64,000 bases of DNA, taken from contig PNKZ01000001.1 in NCBI GenBank assembly GCA_013822735.1, positions 372,001-436,000 on the forward strand, read 5' to 3'. Source of the DNA: Pirellula sp. GTDB taxonomy: Bacteria; Planctomycetota; Planctomycetia; Pirellulales; PNKZ01. Below, one piece after another: positions 49,609 through 57,859 of the stretch. The notes beneath the pieces are model-generated. The model saw only the letters and a program-made list of their open reading frames with translations. It searched no databases and had not been told where the DNA came from. Both the position numbers and the translations under genes were made by a program. Positions within the stretch are counted from its first letter, which is position 1; every line of letters starts with the position of its first letter.

Positions 49609-50084
49609 TTGGGAAACGTAGGGAATCGTTCGTCGTGCGGATAGTCGCTAACGCTGTGAACTCCAAATTCGTTTTCAATGTGTTCGCGATAGGGGGGCAG
49701 CTCTTCGACCTCGGTTTCCGAAGGTGCGGCACGGTCGCCATGAGCGCTGTTCCAATGATCTTCCGGTTCCACAATGGTTTCCGCGGCCGCCTCTCGATCC
49801 CAGTAGTTGACGCGCGCCGTAGGGTTGGCCCGATCGCGGCCCGACAGCTTTACGAGTCGGCTATATAGCCCAAGCATGAGAAGCGGCGAAACCCACTGAC
49901 CGACGAAAAGTCCTAGGCGTCGACGGCCTGCGGTCTGCAGGCCGAGCGCCAAGCCCAGAGAACCAGCCGCCGCCAATAGGAAAGCCTGGGAAGGACACAA
50001 TGCACTTCGATTTTGCAACGCCGACTCATCGCACCTCTCTTCAGCGGATTGAGTAAGCGAATTTTCTCGTAAGGATTCCAGCAT
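49605..50084 (-). CDS. Small membrane protein of unknown function upstream of treZ
   Basis: 159 residues. A polar N-terminus precedes two hydrophobic segments (QAFLLAAAGSLGLALGL, about 32-50, and FVGQWVSPLLMLGLYSRLV). A Glu/Asp-rich C-terminal tail follows, with motifs EPEDHWNSAHGDRAAPSE and HPHDERFPTFPK-like endings (YPHDERFPTFPK). The family is not recognised. Its stop overlaps the treZ start by 4 nt, implying coupled expression. A terminator separates it from csbD upstream. Confidence 0.6.
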   Translation of the reverse strand: MLESLRENSLTQSAEERCDESALQNRSALCPSQAFLLAAAGSLGLALGLQTAGRRRLGLFVGQWVSPLLMLGLYSRLVKLSGRDRANPTARVNYWDREAAAETIVEPEDHWNSAHGDRAAPSETEVEELPPYREHIENEFGVHSVSDYPHDERFPTFPK

Positions 50085-50135
50085 GGCTTCCGTCCCCCTT
50101 ATAAACGACGCGTCCGTGTAAGCTTCGCGATCTAG

Positions 50136-50166
50136 AAAAAGTCCCGGCAGTTTTCGATGCCGGGAC
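50136..50166 (-). terminator. Intrinsic terminator of the CsbD gene
   Basis: Perfect 9-bp arms GTCCCGGCA (50141-50149) and TGCCGGGAC (50158-50166). On the minus strand T5 (50140-50136) follows the stem. Confidence 0.8.
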
Positions 50167-50227
50167 CTGTGTCGGCACTAACGAACGTTAGCTGCATGTT
50201 GCTCGTTGCTGCGATACAACATCGATG

Positions 50228-50431
50228 CTAGCACTTGCACGACGAGCAGAATTCATCGACTTCCTTTTCCGCGCGCTCTTTCGCATAGCCGTAATGCGAC
50301 TGGAGCTTTCCGGCGAGTTCTTCTCGCTTGCCGTCGATGACGTCCAATTCGTCGTCAGTCAGCTTTCCCCACTTTTGCTTCACTTGTCCCTTAAACTGTT
50401 TCCAATTTCCCTTGGCTTGATCCCAGTTCAT
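50228..50431 (-). CDS. CsbD family stress protein
   Basis: 67 residues, the typical CsbD/YjbJ pattern: MNWDQAKGNWKQFKGQVKQ, WGKLTDDELDVIDGKREELA, YAKERAEKEVDEF. It has an unusual CSSCKC tail at the C-terminus. CsbD proteins are general stress-induced, for example under sigma-B in Bacillus. GGGAG precedes the ATG at 50431. It is monocistronic, with a strong terminator. Confidence 0.9.
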   Translation of the reverse strand: MNWDQAKGNWKQFKGQVKQKWGKLTDDELDVIDGKREELAGKLQSHYGYAKERAEKEVDEFCSSCKC

Positions 50432-50516
50432 CTGATTTCTCCCACCGCAGAACGCGGTCTTGAGGATATGGAGCGGCGCGGCCACAAATAGCCGCACGAA
50501 TCGAGTAGCGATCAGT

Positions 50517-50532
50517 GGCAAACATTGCGCCG
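50517..50532 (-). promoter_or_regulatory. Weak sigma-54-like site before csbD
   Basis: The minus strand reads CGGCGC-AATGT-TTGCC. GG and GC elements are correctly spaced but three consensus positions differ. It is 86 bp before the csbD ATG. Confidence 0.25.
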
Positions 50533-50818
50533 AACGGCTGGTCGATTGCCGCACCCGACGGCCGCATAAGAGCATTTCCGTCGATTACGTTGGTCAGCGG
50601 ACAATGAGAGACAGACGTTTTACAAAGTATTCCGGCCGCCTCAGGCGTGTTTGAAGCGTCCTGGTCGATCGAGCCTCAGGCTGCTCGCGCGTTGCTCGGC
50701 CCTACATACGACCGAAAGCGCCGAACTCCTTTGCCGAAGGGGAAATAGGACGAATGACTAGGGTAAACGCCCCGACAACCGGCCCTTTTGATTCGCGATG
50801 GGACTTGTCGCACCGAAT

Positions 50819-50834
50819 TGGCACTCGGGTTGCT
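50819..50834 (+). promoter_or_regulatory. Near-perfect sigma-54 -24/-12 promoter before HPt/kinase genes
   Basis: TGGCAC-TCGGG-TTGCT matches all 11 positions of TGGCAC-N5-TTGCW. The -12 GC lies 132 bp before the HPt ATG. This is the best match in the window. Confidence 0.6.
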
Positions 50835-50965
50835 GACACTAAGGTACCGCCACGTTCAGGGGCGACGCTCGCTGTTGCGCCTTCGCGGCGCAGACAGAGC
50901 GATCGTTTCCATTGCGTCACGTCGAAATGGTCCCTTTAACTAATTTTTAAAGTCAGCGAACGATC

Positions 50966-51370
50966 ATGGCCGCGATCGACTACCAATCCACTCTGGAACG
51001 CTTCGGTTTTGATACTGAGCTCTTCGTTGAAATGGCGGCCATGTTTCAGAAAGACGCCTTAAGCAGGCTGGCGCTGCTGGAGAGGGGCGTTGCCGAGCGA
51101 AGTGTTCGCGCCGTGGCGCAAGAATCACACGCCTTGCGCGGCATCGCGGCGGCCTTCGACGCACGACGGGTCGTCGATGCTGCGGCGTCGATCGAGTCGC
51201 AGGCCCTTGTTGCGAAAGAGCTCCCCGATAGGTTGAGGATGCAGGAAATGCGAGCCGCAATTGAGGAGGTTGCCGCGGCGCTTAGTGTCTATCTGACTCG
51301 TCCCGAGCCGCTTCGGCCGCCGATAAGCTCGTTGCCTACGCCGCACGGCGTCGGGTCGGGCGTCTCCTAG
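50966..51370 (+). CDS. HPt domain phosphotransfer protein
   Basis: 134 residues. A helical HPt domain spans about 1-110, with phospho-accepting H55 in QESHALRGIAAAF (HxLxG form of the H-x-L-K-G motif). The last 25 residues are a proline-rich tail. HPt proteins carry phosphate between a hybrid kinase receiver and a final response regulator. It lies 68 bp before a hybrid kinase gene, its likely partner; no stand-alone response regulator with an output domain is in the window. Confidence 0.85.
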   Translation: MAAIDYQSTLERFGFDTELFVEMAAMFQKDALSRLALLERGVAERSVRAVAQESHALRGIAAAFDARRVVDAAASIESQALVAKELPDRLRMQEMRAAIEEVAAALSVYLTRPEPLRPPISSLPTPHGVGSGVS

Positions 51371-51438
51371 AATACGGTCGAGCTCGCAACGGACTGCTCG
51401 ACGGCCGATGCCGTGTTCTGTCGGGAATTGAGATCGTC

Positions 51439-53133
51439 ATGCGAGCAAACTCTGAAGAGCTTCGAATCGTCGAGCAGGCCTTACGCCGTTGCTCGGCGCA
51501 ACTCCAGGAGCTTGCTCAAATCGCCGCCAAACTCAATGCGGTGCATGACATTCCGACCGTGCTGAACCTGTTGACCGATGGAGCGCGCTCGATCATCGGC
51601 GCCCATCAGTGCGTGACGAATCACAAGGTCGATCGCGATTGGTCGCGCAGCGTCAACGTGGTTTCTCTCTCCGATAAGTATGCTCCTTGGTGCGACTTCG
51701 ACGCCGATATCGACGGGTCGGGCATTTATTCGTTGCCCTGCCAAACGAATCGTCCTTTACGACTTACGCAAGAGCAGTTGACTTCGCATCCCGCGTATCG
51801 CAATTTCGGCGCGCACGCCGACAATCACCCTCCGCTGCGCGGCCTGCTGATGGCGCCCCTCGTGGGACGTGATGGTCGAAACTTGGGGGTCGTTCAGCTC
51901 TCGGATAAGTACGAGGGAGACTTCACGGAAGACGACGAATCGATCCTCGTACAGCTCGCGCAAATGGCTTCGGTCGCCGTCGAGAATGCTCTGCTATATC
52001 GCGATCTCCGTGATGCAGATCATCGTAAGGATCATTTCCTGGCGACGTTGGCGCACGAACTTCGCAATCCGTTGTCGCCGCTCACGGCTGCGGCCCAATT
52101 GCTGAGTATCGAACCAGGAAACGCCGAGCAGGTCGTCGAGTTAACGGTCGTTATGTCGCGGCAGTTGGATCAATTGCGACGGCTCATTGACGATCTGTTG
52201 GATGTCTCGCGGATCTCCAGCGGCAAGCTCATGCTGCGTCGACAGCCGGTACTGTTGTCCGATGTCGTCGCTGCCGCGGTCGATGCCGCCAAACCGGCCA
52301 TGCAAGCCGCCGGGCATGCCTTTGATCTCCGCATGTCTCCCGATCGATTGGTCGTGTTCGGCGATCCCGTGCGACTAGCTCAAATCGTGGGAAACTTACT
52401 CGTCAATGCGGTGAAGTACACGCCGTCGGGCGGTAGTATCTCGCTGGATCTCGACGTCGTCGGTCGGCAGGCCCGCATTCGCGTTGAAGACAACGGCATC
52501 GGGATCGCGCCGGAAATGCTTGAGAATATCTTCGGGCTGTTTACGCAAGTCGACAGCTCCAATACGCGCGCTCAAGGCGGCCTCGGCATCGGGCTCACGC
52601 TGGCCAAGACACTTGTCGAAATGCACGGCGGTGAGATCGAGGCGGCTAGTTCCGGGCCTGCAAAAGGGAGCCTCTTCACGGTCCGTTTGCCCTTGGCGGA
52701 CGCGGCGCTATACGTGGATTCTCAGGCGTCGGCAAATGAGCTGGAAACACCGCTTCCAAATTTTCGAATTCTCGTCGTCGACGACAATCATTCTGCGGCG
52801 TATCTCCTGTCGCGACTCTTGGAGAAACTTGGGCAGAACGTTTGCGTCGCGCATTCCGTTGCCGAGGGAGCGGCGGCCACGATGACGTTCCAGCCGGACA
52901 TTTTAATCTCCGACATCGCCATGCCCGAGGAGTCGGGCTATCAGTTGCCGGAGCGGGTGCGAAAGTTACCGCTACCGAAAAAACCGGTCTTGATTGCTTT
53001 GACCGGTTACGGCCAAGAGTCGGATCGACAGGAAGCGATGGCTGCAGGCTTTGATCTGCATTTGACCAAGCCGATTGGTTTGCCCGCACTAAAGAAGCTC
53101 TTGGCAATGCTGAGCCGCGTCGAACGTTCGTAG
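51439..53133 (+). CDS. Hybrid histidine kinase, GAF-HisKA-HATPase-REC
   Basis: 564 residues, soluble. GAF domain 25-185 (LNLLTDGARSIIGAHQCV, PLVGRDGRNLGVVQLSDKY); HisKA with H206 in LAHELRNPLSPL; HATPase with NLLVNAVKYTPSGG, DNGIGIAPEMLENIFGLF and GGLGIGL; REC 442-560 with phospho-Asp in ILISDIAMPEESG and Lys in LHLTKPIG. A complete kinase plus receiver that would pass phosphate to the neighbouring HPt protein. An 8-bp hairpin follows the gene. Confidence 0.93.
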   Translation: MRANSEELRIVEQALRRCSAQLQELAQIAAKLNAVHDIPTVLNLLTDGARSIIGAHQCVTNHKVDRDWSRSVNVVSLSDKYAPWCDFDADIDGSGIYSLPCQTNRPLRLTQEQLTSHPAYRNFGAHADNHPPLRGLLMAPLVGRDGRNLGVVQLSDKYEGDFTEDDESILVQLAQMASVAVENALLYRDLRDADHRKDHFLATLAHELRNPLSPLTAAAQLLSIEPGNAEQVVELTVVMSRQLDQLRRLIDDLLDVSRISSGKLMLRRQPVLLSDVVAAAVDAAKPAMQAAGHAFDLRMSPDRLVVFGDPVRLAQIVGNLLVNAVKYTPSGGSISLDLDVVGRQARIRVEDNGIGIAPEMLENIFGLFTQVDSSNTRAQGGLGIGLTLAKTLVEMHGGEIEAASSGPAKGSLFTVRLPLADAALYVDSQASANELETPLPNFRILVVDDNHSAAYLLSRLLEKLGQNVCVAHSVAEGAAATMTFQPDILISDIAMPEESGYQLPERVRKLPLPKKPVLIALTGYGQESDRQEAMAAGFDLHLTKPIGLPALKKLLAMLSRVERS

Positions 53134-53156
53134 TTCACGCCGATCGATTCGGTCGC

Positions 53157-53172
53157 CGGCACGGTAAGTGCA
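53157..53172 (+). promoter_or_regulatory. Candidate sigma-54 promoter of DUF3309-DUF4142 genes
   Basis: CGGCAC-GGTAA-GTGCA fits GGCAY-N6-TGCW with G after CAC. It is 98 bp before the ATG at 53270. Confidence 0.5.
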
Positions 53173-53200
53173 TCGCATTCTTGCGGCTCACGCTGAGATT

Positions 53201-53221
53201 TATTCTCAGCGCTTCTCTGCT
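53201..53221 (+). other. 8-bp hairpin in the DUF3309 leader
   Basis: CGCTGAGA-TTTAT-TCTCAGCG forms a perfect 8-bp stem with no U-tract. It is located downstream of the putative promoter, so it would be in the 5' leader; alternatively it ends the kinase transcript. Confidence 0.35.
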
Positions 53222-53269
53222 CTTCGCTCCGGTGTTGACTACTCAGATTTTGCAATCAAAGGCGCGATC

Positions 53270-53422
53270 ATGAACACCATTCTGCTCATCATCCTGGTGC
53301 TGTTGTTGTTAGGCGCGTTTCCTTCGTGGCCGCATAGTCGAAATTGGGGCTACGCTCCTACGGGCTTGATCGGCACCGTACTTCTCATCTTCTTGATCTT
53401 GATGCTCATGGGTCGGATCTAG
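53270..53422 (+). CDS. DUF3309 small membrane protein
   Basis: 50 residues: two TMs (MNTILLIILVLLLLGAFP and GTVLLIFLILMLMGRI) joined by WPHSRNWGYAPTGLI, the DUF3309 signature. The family is widespread next to stress genes, with function unknown. The ATG at 53270 is chosen from family length; the frame extends upstream without membrane character. A sigma-54-like site and a hairpin lie upstream, and the DUF4142 gene follows by 70 bp. Confidence 0.85.
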   Translation: MNTILLIILVLLLLGAFPSWPHSRNWGYAPTGLIGTVLLIFLILMLMGRI

Positions 53423-53492
53423 AGCGAGATTGGTGGTCGTAAGTCTCCTACGCTCCGTGCAGCGATACATTACCACGACGGGATTAACCGGC

Positions 53493-54140
53493 ATGTCGTT
53501 CTTCATTCGCCAAGCCGTCCTAGTGCTGGCACTTGGTTGCTTGGTGTCGCAGAGGACCTTCGCTCAGAATATCGTGCCGAGCGGTGCTACCGGCACGGCG
53601 GCGCCTGCAGCCCGGCAATCGTTGAAGTTTGGGGCGGACTACCAGCTAGCTTCTTGGGTAGCCACGGATCTCTATGTCGCGCAATCGCTGGGGCAAATCG
53701 CTCTGCAAAAGGGGACGGATTCCATCCGCCCACGTGCCGAGCGAGCAATTGCTATGCGAGCGAAGCGGGTCGAGTCGCTCATACCATTTATCGGTGATAA
53801 CCAACAGGCGACTCCGTCGGCTACCTCCGCAACTGTTCCGATCACCGGCGGCACCGGCCCGATTGTTTCGACGTCGACCGGCCCGGCGTTTGATTTGGTC
53901 AGTTTGAAGCGCGCCCTCGCGGAAGAAACCCTCGCCACGATGCGCAAGCATTGGAGCGCGTTGTCGGATGAGGAATTCGATCGCACATATTCGGAGTGGG
54001 AAGCGCGCAACGAGCGTTGCGACTTCGAGACATTGAGCGTCTTTCGCGAGCATGCCTCGCCCGCACTACGGCAGGTTTTCGACGCCATATTGGCGGAAAC
54101 CTCTTCACACGCTCTGGAAGTCGCATCGCCCTTGCGGTAA
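53493..54140 (+). CDS. Secreted DUF4142-like protein (copy 2)
   Basis: 215 residues with a signal peptide ([19 protein letters not shown]). The helical domain shares three blocks with the protein at 35416-36258: [26 protein letters not shown] and [16 protein letters not shown]. The linker between them is shorter. It is exported, of unknown function. Both copies lie close behind a hybrid histidine kinase gene, suggesting a functional pairing. Probably co-transcribed with the DUF3309 gene. Confidence 0.78.
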   Translation: MSFFIRQAVLVLALGCLVSQRTFAQNIVPSGATGTAAPAARQSLKFGADYQLASWVATDLYVAQSLGQIALQKGTDSIRPRAERAIAMRAKRVESLIPFIGDNQQATPSATSATVPITGGTGPIVSTSTGPAFDLVSLKRALAEETLATMRKHWSALSDEEFDRTYSEWEARNERCDFETLSVFREHASPALRQVFDAILAETSSHALEVASPLR

Positions 54141-54291
54141 TCCCGTGTGCGCAACGTCTAGCGCACTGAATAGCGAGTCAAACAAGCTCGCGATGCGTCA
54201 GGTGCCGGCATGGTTGAAGATGGCTCAGCTCTTCGGCCCCTTTCCCCGTCATTCACGTTTAAGCGCGTTGTGCATTGATTCTCAAGTCGTT

Positions 54292-54307
54292 CGGCACGCA
54301 CTTTGCT
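54292..54307 (+). promoter_or_regulatory. Candidate sigma-54 promoter of DUF1328 gene
   Basis: CGGCAC-GCACT-TTGCT matches 10 of 11 consensus positions with G after CAC. It is 93 bp before the ATG at 54400. Confidence 0.55.
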
Positions 54308-54399
54308 TCTACTGTTCTTTCGTAAACGTTTGCGAGCGATCGGCAGTTTTAACCGATTCGCTGATCGCAACTCACGTTCTCTTCGAAAGGGCTTCTATC

Positions 54400-54567
54400 A
54401 TGTTATCCTGGGCTTTGACATTTCTCGTGATCGCACTCATCGCCGCTGCTCTTGGCTTCGGCGGAATCGCCGGCACGGCCGCGGGCATTGCGAAGATCGT
54501 GTTCTTCCTGTTCTTGGTGTTCTTCGTAATCAGCTTGATCATGGGCCGTCGTGGACCCGTCGTATAG
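54400..54567 (+). CDS. DUF1328 small membrane protein (YtjA-like)
   Basis: 55 residues: two TMs ([20 protein letters not shown] and [20 protein letters not shown]) around GGIAGTAAG, the DUF1328/YtjA signature. GAAAGGG 9 nt upstream of the ATG fixes the start. A family of unknown role often found beside CsbD and other stress genes. A sigma-54-like site lies 93 bp upstream. Confidence 0.9.
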   Translation: MLSWALTFLVIALIAAALGFGGIAGTAAGIAKIVFFLFLVFFVISLIMGRRGPVV

Positions 54568-54684
54568 CCGCCATCGTCATGACATCTAATGAACCAGCGG
54601 GGCGGCGATGATTTCAATATCCGCCGCCTCGCGGTGCATAGCGACTTCCACCAATCGGTATGAATGTAGAAAGGAAGGCTTACG

Positions 54685-54984
54685 ATGAGCCGCACAACGA
54701 AATCGAATCCCGGCACCGCGCCGGGGCAGGGCAACGCGGGAATCGCCAAGCTTGTTCCGCTGGAGCGACAGGAAAGCGAGCGCGACACGGCAGGTGAAGA
54801 ACTCACGCCGAAAGCAGGGCAGAGTCCTCATGTTGCGACCGCGGTCCAGCGATCCGCCGAGGGGCAGGTGAAGCCCGAAAAATCCGTCGAGAACAGCCGC
54901 GTCGACGAAGCCGCATGGGAGTCGTTTCCGGCCAGCGATCCGCCATCGTCGAACACGGGCACGTCGACTCCTGCCGACGGTTAA
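54685..54984 (+). CDS. Small acidic protein with PASDPPS C-terminal motif
   Basis: 99 residues, polar and probably disordered in its first 70. The C-terminal segment VDEAAWESFPASDPPS is a short motif I recall from many small uncharacterised bacterial stress-associated proteins. No signal peptide or TM. AAGGAAGG 6 nt before the ATG supports the start. It follows the DUF1328 gene by 117 bp with no promoter seen, so it may share that transcript. Confidence 0.65.
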   Translation: MSRTTKSNPGTAPGQGNAGIAKLVPLERQESERDTAGEELTPKAGQSPHVATAVQRSAEGQVKPEKSVENSRVDEAAWESFPASDPPSSNTGTSTPADG

Positions 54985-55085
54985 CCTGATACATATCAGC
55001 CTGTACGCTTAGGTATGGTTTGGTCTTGTTTGTCGTCGTCGGCGAACGATACTGCTAGCTCCCCTTTCTCGCCGACGGGAGCTGC

Positions 55086-57263
55086 ATGAAAGCCGCCGAT
55101 CCGCCAGCTTACGACGACTCGCTTGAACGTCCGCTCGTCTCCGGGTCGGCGGGGCATGTACTCGCCGTCTTGAGCGGATTGCTGTTATTGGGTTTTCGCT
55201 GGGTCTCGTTCGACGTCTTAGGCACCGACGGCTCGGTGGCTTGGTCGATTCTTCTAGTCGTGTTGATGGGACGTGTTGTCGGCGGTGCCGCGAGTTGGAC
55301 GGTGCTTGTCGTCGGCGTCGTCCCCATCGTCTGGCTGCGTTGGGTTGCTGATCAGCCTAACGCCTCTTGGTTATCCGCCGACATCGTCATCCGAACCATC
55401 ACCTACTTGGGAATCGGCGGCTATGCGACATTGCAACGCGAGCGTTGGCGCTTGCGAATGCGGGCGCTGCGCATCGACGAACGAACCGCAGTCGAGGCCA
55501 ATAGTCGCTGGCAAATGGCTTCGGAGTTTGCCGAGATCGGTACGTTCGATTGGGACATTCAAGCCGATACGTCCATTTGGTCGCCGGTCATGCAGCGGCT
55601 ACATGGCTTTGCCGCCGGCGAGCACGACGGCAAGGCGGGTACGGGATTTAGCCGCGTGCATCCGGACGACGTCGCCGTGATTCAGCAAGCGGTGACGGCA
55701 GCCGCCGCGAGCGGCGAAACCACTTCACTGGTCTACCGAGTATGCCTGCCCGACGGCAGTGAGCGGTGGATCGAAGGAATCGGTCGCGTCCAGTCCGCCG
55801 ACGGCAAGCCGACGCGCGTCGTCGGCGTTTGCATCGACGTCACCGAGCGACATGAAGCGAAGCTCGCCTCCGTGCGGTTCGAAGCGCTCACGACACACGC
55901 TCCGGTCGGCATCTATCAATCTGATGTGGCCGGCCGCTGCGTCTATGTGAATCCCGCCTGGACGCGAATTCTCGGCCACACGCTTAAGGACTTGAACGAC
56001 GACAAATGGGCTCGCTGGATTCATCCCGAAGATCGCGAGCGCATCGTCGCGCTCTGGACCGACATCAACAAGAATCCGCGCCCTTTCGAAACGGAGCTAC
56101 GGTACCTTCACGTCGACGGCCGCACCATCTCCGGCATCGCCCATAACGCACCACTCGTCGACGAGCACGGGCGACACCTGGGATTCGTCGGTTCCGTAAC
56201 CGACATCACGGAACGAAAACAGGTCGAAGAATCGCTGCAATCGAGCGAGGCGCGCTTTCGTGCGCTCATCGACAACGCCGAACCGGCCGTGTTTCTCAAA
56301 GACGAGGCGGGGCGATATCAAATTGTTAACGCCACGTTCGAGCGCCTTACGAAGCTATCGGCCGAGCAAATTATCGGACGCACCGACGACGAACTGTTTC
56401 CGCCCGACGTTGCGACGTCGTTTCGCGCGACCGATCGTCGCGTTTGGGAAACCAAACAGGCGGAGCAAGTCGAGGAATCTTTGCCGCTCGCCGACGGCAT
56501 TCGTTACTACTTGTCCATCAAGTACCCGATTACCGACGGCCGTGGTCGGGTCGTCGCGCTCGGAGGATTTGCGACCGACATTACGGCCCGCAAAGAGATG
56601 GAAGACAAGCTCCGTCGCGATCGCCAACTGTTGCGCGATCTAATTGACGTTCAGGAGCAAGAGCGTCAGTACATCTGCAACGAATTGCACGACGGCACGA
56701 TTCAATATCTCGTCGGTGCGCTGATGCATTTGCAATCTCCGACGGTTCAGGCCGGCGATCGGGCCGGGCTGGAAAGGGTCGAGACGTTTCTGATTCGCGC
56801 CGCTTCCGAAGCGCGCCGCCTGATTGCGGGCGTGCGAAGTTCGCTGCTCGACGACATGGGAGTCGTCGCCGCGATCGAGGATTTGGTGGCGCAGAGTCGC
56901 GACGTAGGCGTCGAGGTGAAGGTTTACCGTGACGACGAATTTCGCGACCTCGACGACAAGATTGCCGTCACCGTTTTCCGCGTCGTGCAAGAGGCGTTAT
57001 CCAACGTCCGCAAGCATGGCGGAGTGAATCGAGCCGAAGTCGAATTGCGACGCGGCGAGAAAGAAATCATCTTCGTGGTGCGCGACGAAGGACGCGGCTT
57101 CAAGCCCGGTTCCGAGCCCGCCGAGTGTTTCGGACTGCGCGGGATGCGCGAACGGGTCCTGCTGGCAGGAGGCAAATTCTCGCTTGTGAGCGCTCCCGAG
57201 AAAGGGACGACCGTGCGGGCCGAGCTGCCGCTCACGCCGCAGCCGAGTTCTGCAAGTCGCTAG
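55086..57263 (+). CDS. Membrane PAS histidine kinase (HisKA_3, NarX/DesK type)
   Basis: 725 residues. About four N-terminal TMs (25-115), then three PAS/PAC modules (about 145-260, 270-385, 395-510; PAC ends IDVTERHEA, VTDITERKQ, ATDITARKE). HisKA_3 follows with H535 in YICNELHDGTIQYLVGAL, then HATPase (VFRVVQEALSNVRKHGG, DEGRGFKPG, FGLRGMRERVLLAGG). Such kinases normally pair with NarL-type regulators; none lies next to it, so it is an orphan here. GGGAG precedes the ATG. Confidence 0.93.
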   Translation: MKAADPPAYDDSLERPLVSGSAGHVLAVLSGLLLLGFRWVSFDVLGTDGSVAWSILLVVLMGRVVGGAASWTVLVVGVVPIVWLRWVADQPNASWLSADIVIRTITYLGIGGYATLQRERWRLRMRALRIDERTAVEANSRWQMASEFAEIGTFDWDIQADTSIWSPVMQRLHGFAAGEHDGKAGTGFSRVHPDDVAVIQQAVTAAAASGETTSLVYRVCLPDGSERWIEGIGRVQSADGKPTRVVGVCIDVTERHEAKLASVRFEALTTHAPVGIYQSDVAGRCVYVNPAWTRILGHTLKDLNDDKWARWIHPEDRERIVALWTDINKNPRPFETELRYLHVDGRTISGIAHNAPLVDEHGRHLGFVGSVTDITERKQVEESLQSSEARFRALIDNAEPAVFLKDEAGRYQIVNATFERLTKLSAEQIIGRTDDELFPPDVATSFRATDRRVWETKQAEQVEESLPLADGIRYYLSIKYPITDGRGRVVALGGFATDITARKEMEDKLRRDRQLLRDLIDVQEQERQYICNELHDGTIQYLVGALMHLQSPTVQAGDRAGLERVETFLIRAASEARRLIAGVRSSLLDDMGVVAAIEDLVAQSRDVGVEVKVYRDDEFRDLDDKIAVTVFRVVQEALSNVRKHGGVNRAEVELRRGEKEIIFVVRDEGRGFKPGSEPAECFGLRGMRERVLLAGGKFSLVSAPEKGTTVRAELPLTPQPSSASR

Positions 57264-57352
57264 TCCGTCGGAATAAAATTGCTTCCTCGACCGGCGACCA
57301 TGATAATGTCGGCCAGGATGATCATGTCACGCAGCGTTTCGAGGGGGGCGGA

Positions 57353-57838
57353 ATGGTTGCTCGACTTACCCGCCGCGAACGTTGGACTTGTACAGCTCTG
57401 TTCCTGATCTTCGCCCTGTTCGTCGGGCAACGATACATGGGCATCTTCGGCTATCGCGACTATGTGGAGTATCGCGCCGCCGGCCGTCACGAGTTCGGAC
57501 ATCGACTGTGGTTCGGCCACATGGAAGCCGGCGACGATGTCGAGTCGCTGCTCGCAGAATCGCCGCCGACGCAAATACGGCGGCTCGATGGCTGGGTGTG
57601 GGCTTCATACTTATCGTCGCCCGACGAGTTTGGCGCGAGTTCGACGCTCAACCTCACGGTACGCGACGGTAAGTTGATGGAAGCAGCGATTGATGGAGAC
57701 TCTTTCGCTCGTCCATTCGTGATCATGCCCGCGGCCGAACGTCATGATTTAGATCGAGTGGAGTTTATCATGGCGTCGAAAGTAATCGGGGAAGACCGGC
57801 GCAAGCAGGAAACCCATCAGGATGATTTCAATCCTTAG
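57353..57838 (+). CDS. Membrane-anchored protein of unknown function
   Basis: 161 residues. One N-terminal TM (CTALFLIFALFVGQRYMG) with a basic cytoplasmic start (MVARLTRRER), then an extracytoplasmic domain (HRLWFGHMEAGDDVESLLAE, LDGWVWASYLSSPDEF, STLNLTVRDGKLMEAAIDG). GAGGGGGG just before the ATG supports the start and rules out the longer frame overlapping the kinase. Family not recognised. It follows the PAS kinase by 89 bp and may be linked to it. Confidence 0.6.
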   Translation: MVARLTRRERWTCTALFLIFALFVGQRYMGIFGYRDYVEYRAAGRHEFGHRLWFGHMEAGDDVESLLAESPPTQIRRLDGWVWASYLSSPDEFGASSTLNLTVRDGKLMEAAIDGDSFARPFVIMPAAERHDLDRVEFIMASKVIGEDRRKQETHQDDFNP

Positions 57839-57859
57839 TCGCCACGCACAAAGTGCGAC

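Larger units (their letters stand above)
50432..50965. other. Divergent regulatory region, csbD / HPt gene
   Basis: 534 bp with a weak minus sigma-54-like site (50517-50532), a near-consensus plus site (50819-50834) and a 6-bp inverted repeat CTTTAA-N7-TTAAAG at 50934-50952 just before the HPt gene. No small gene with coding character is seen. Confidence 0.45.
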
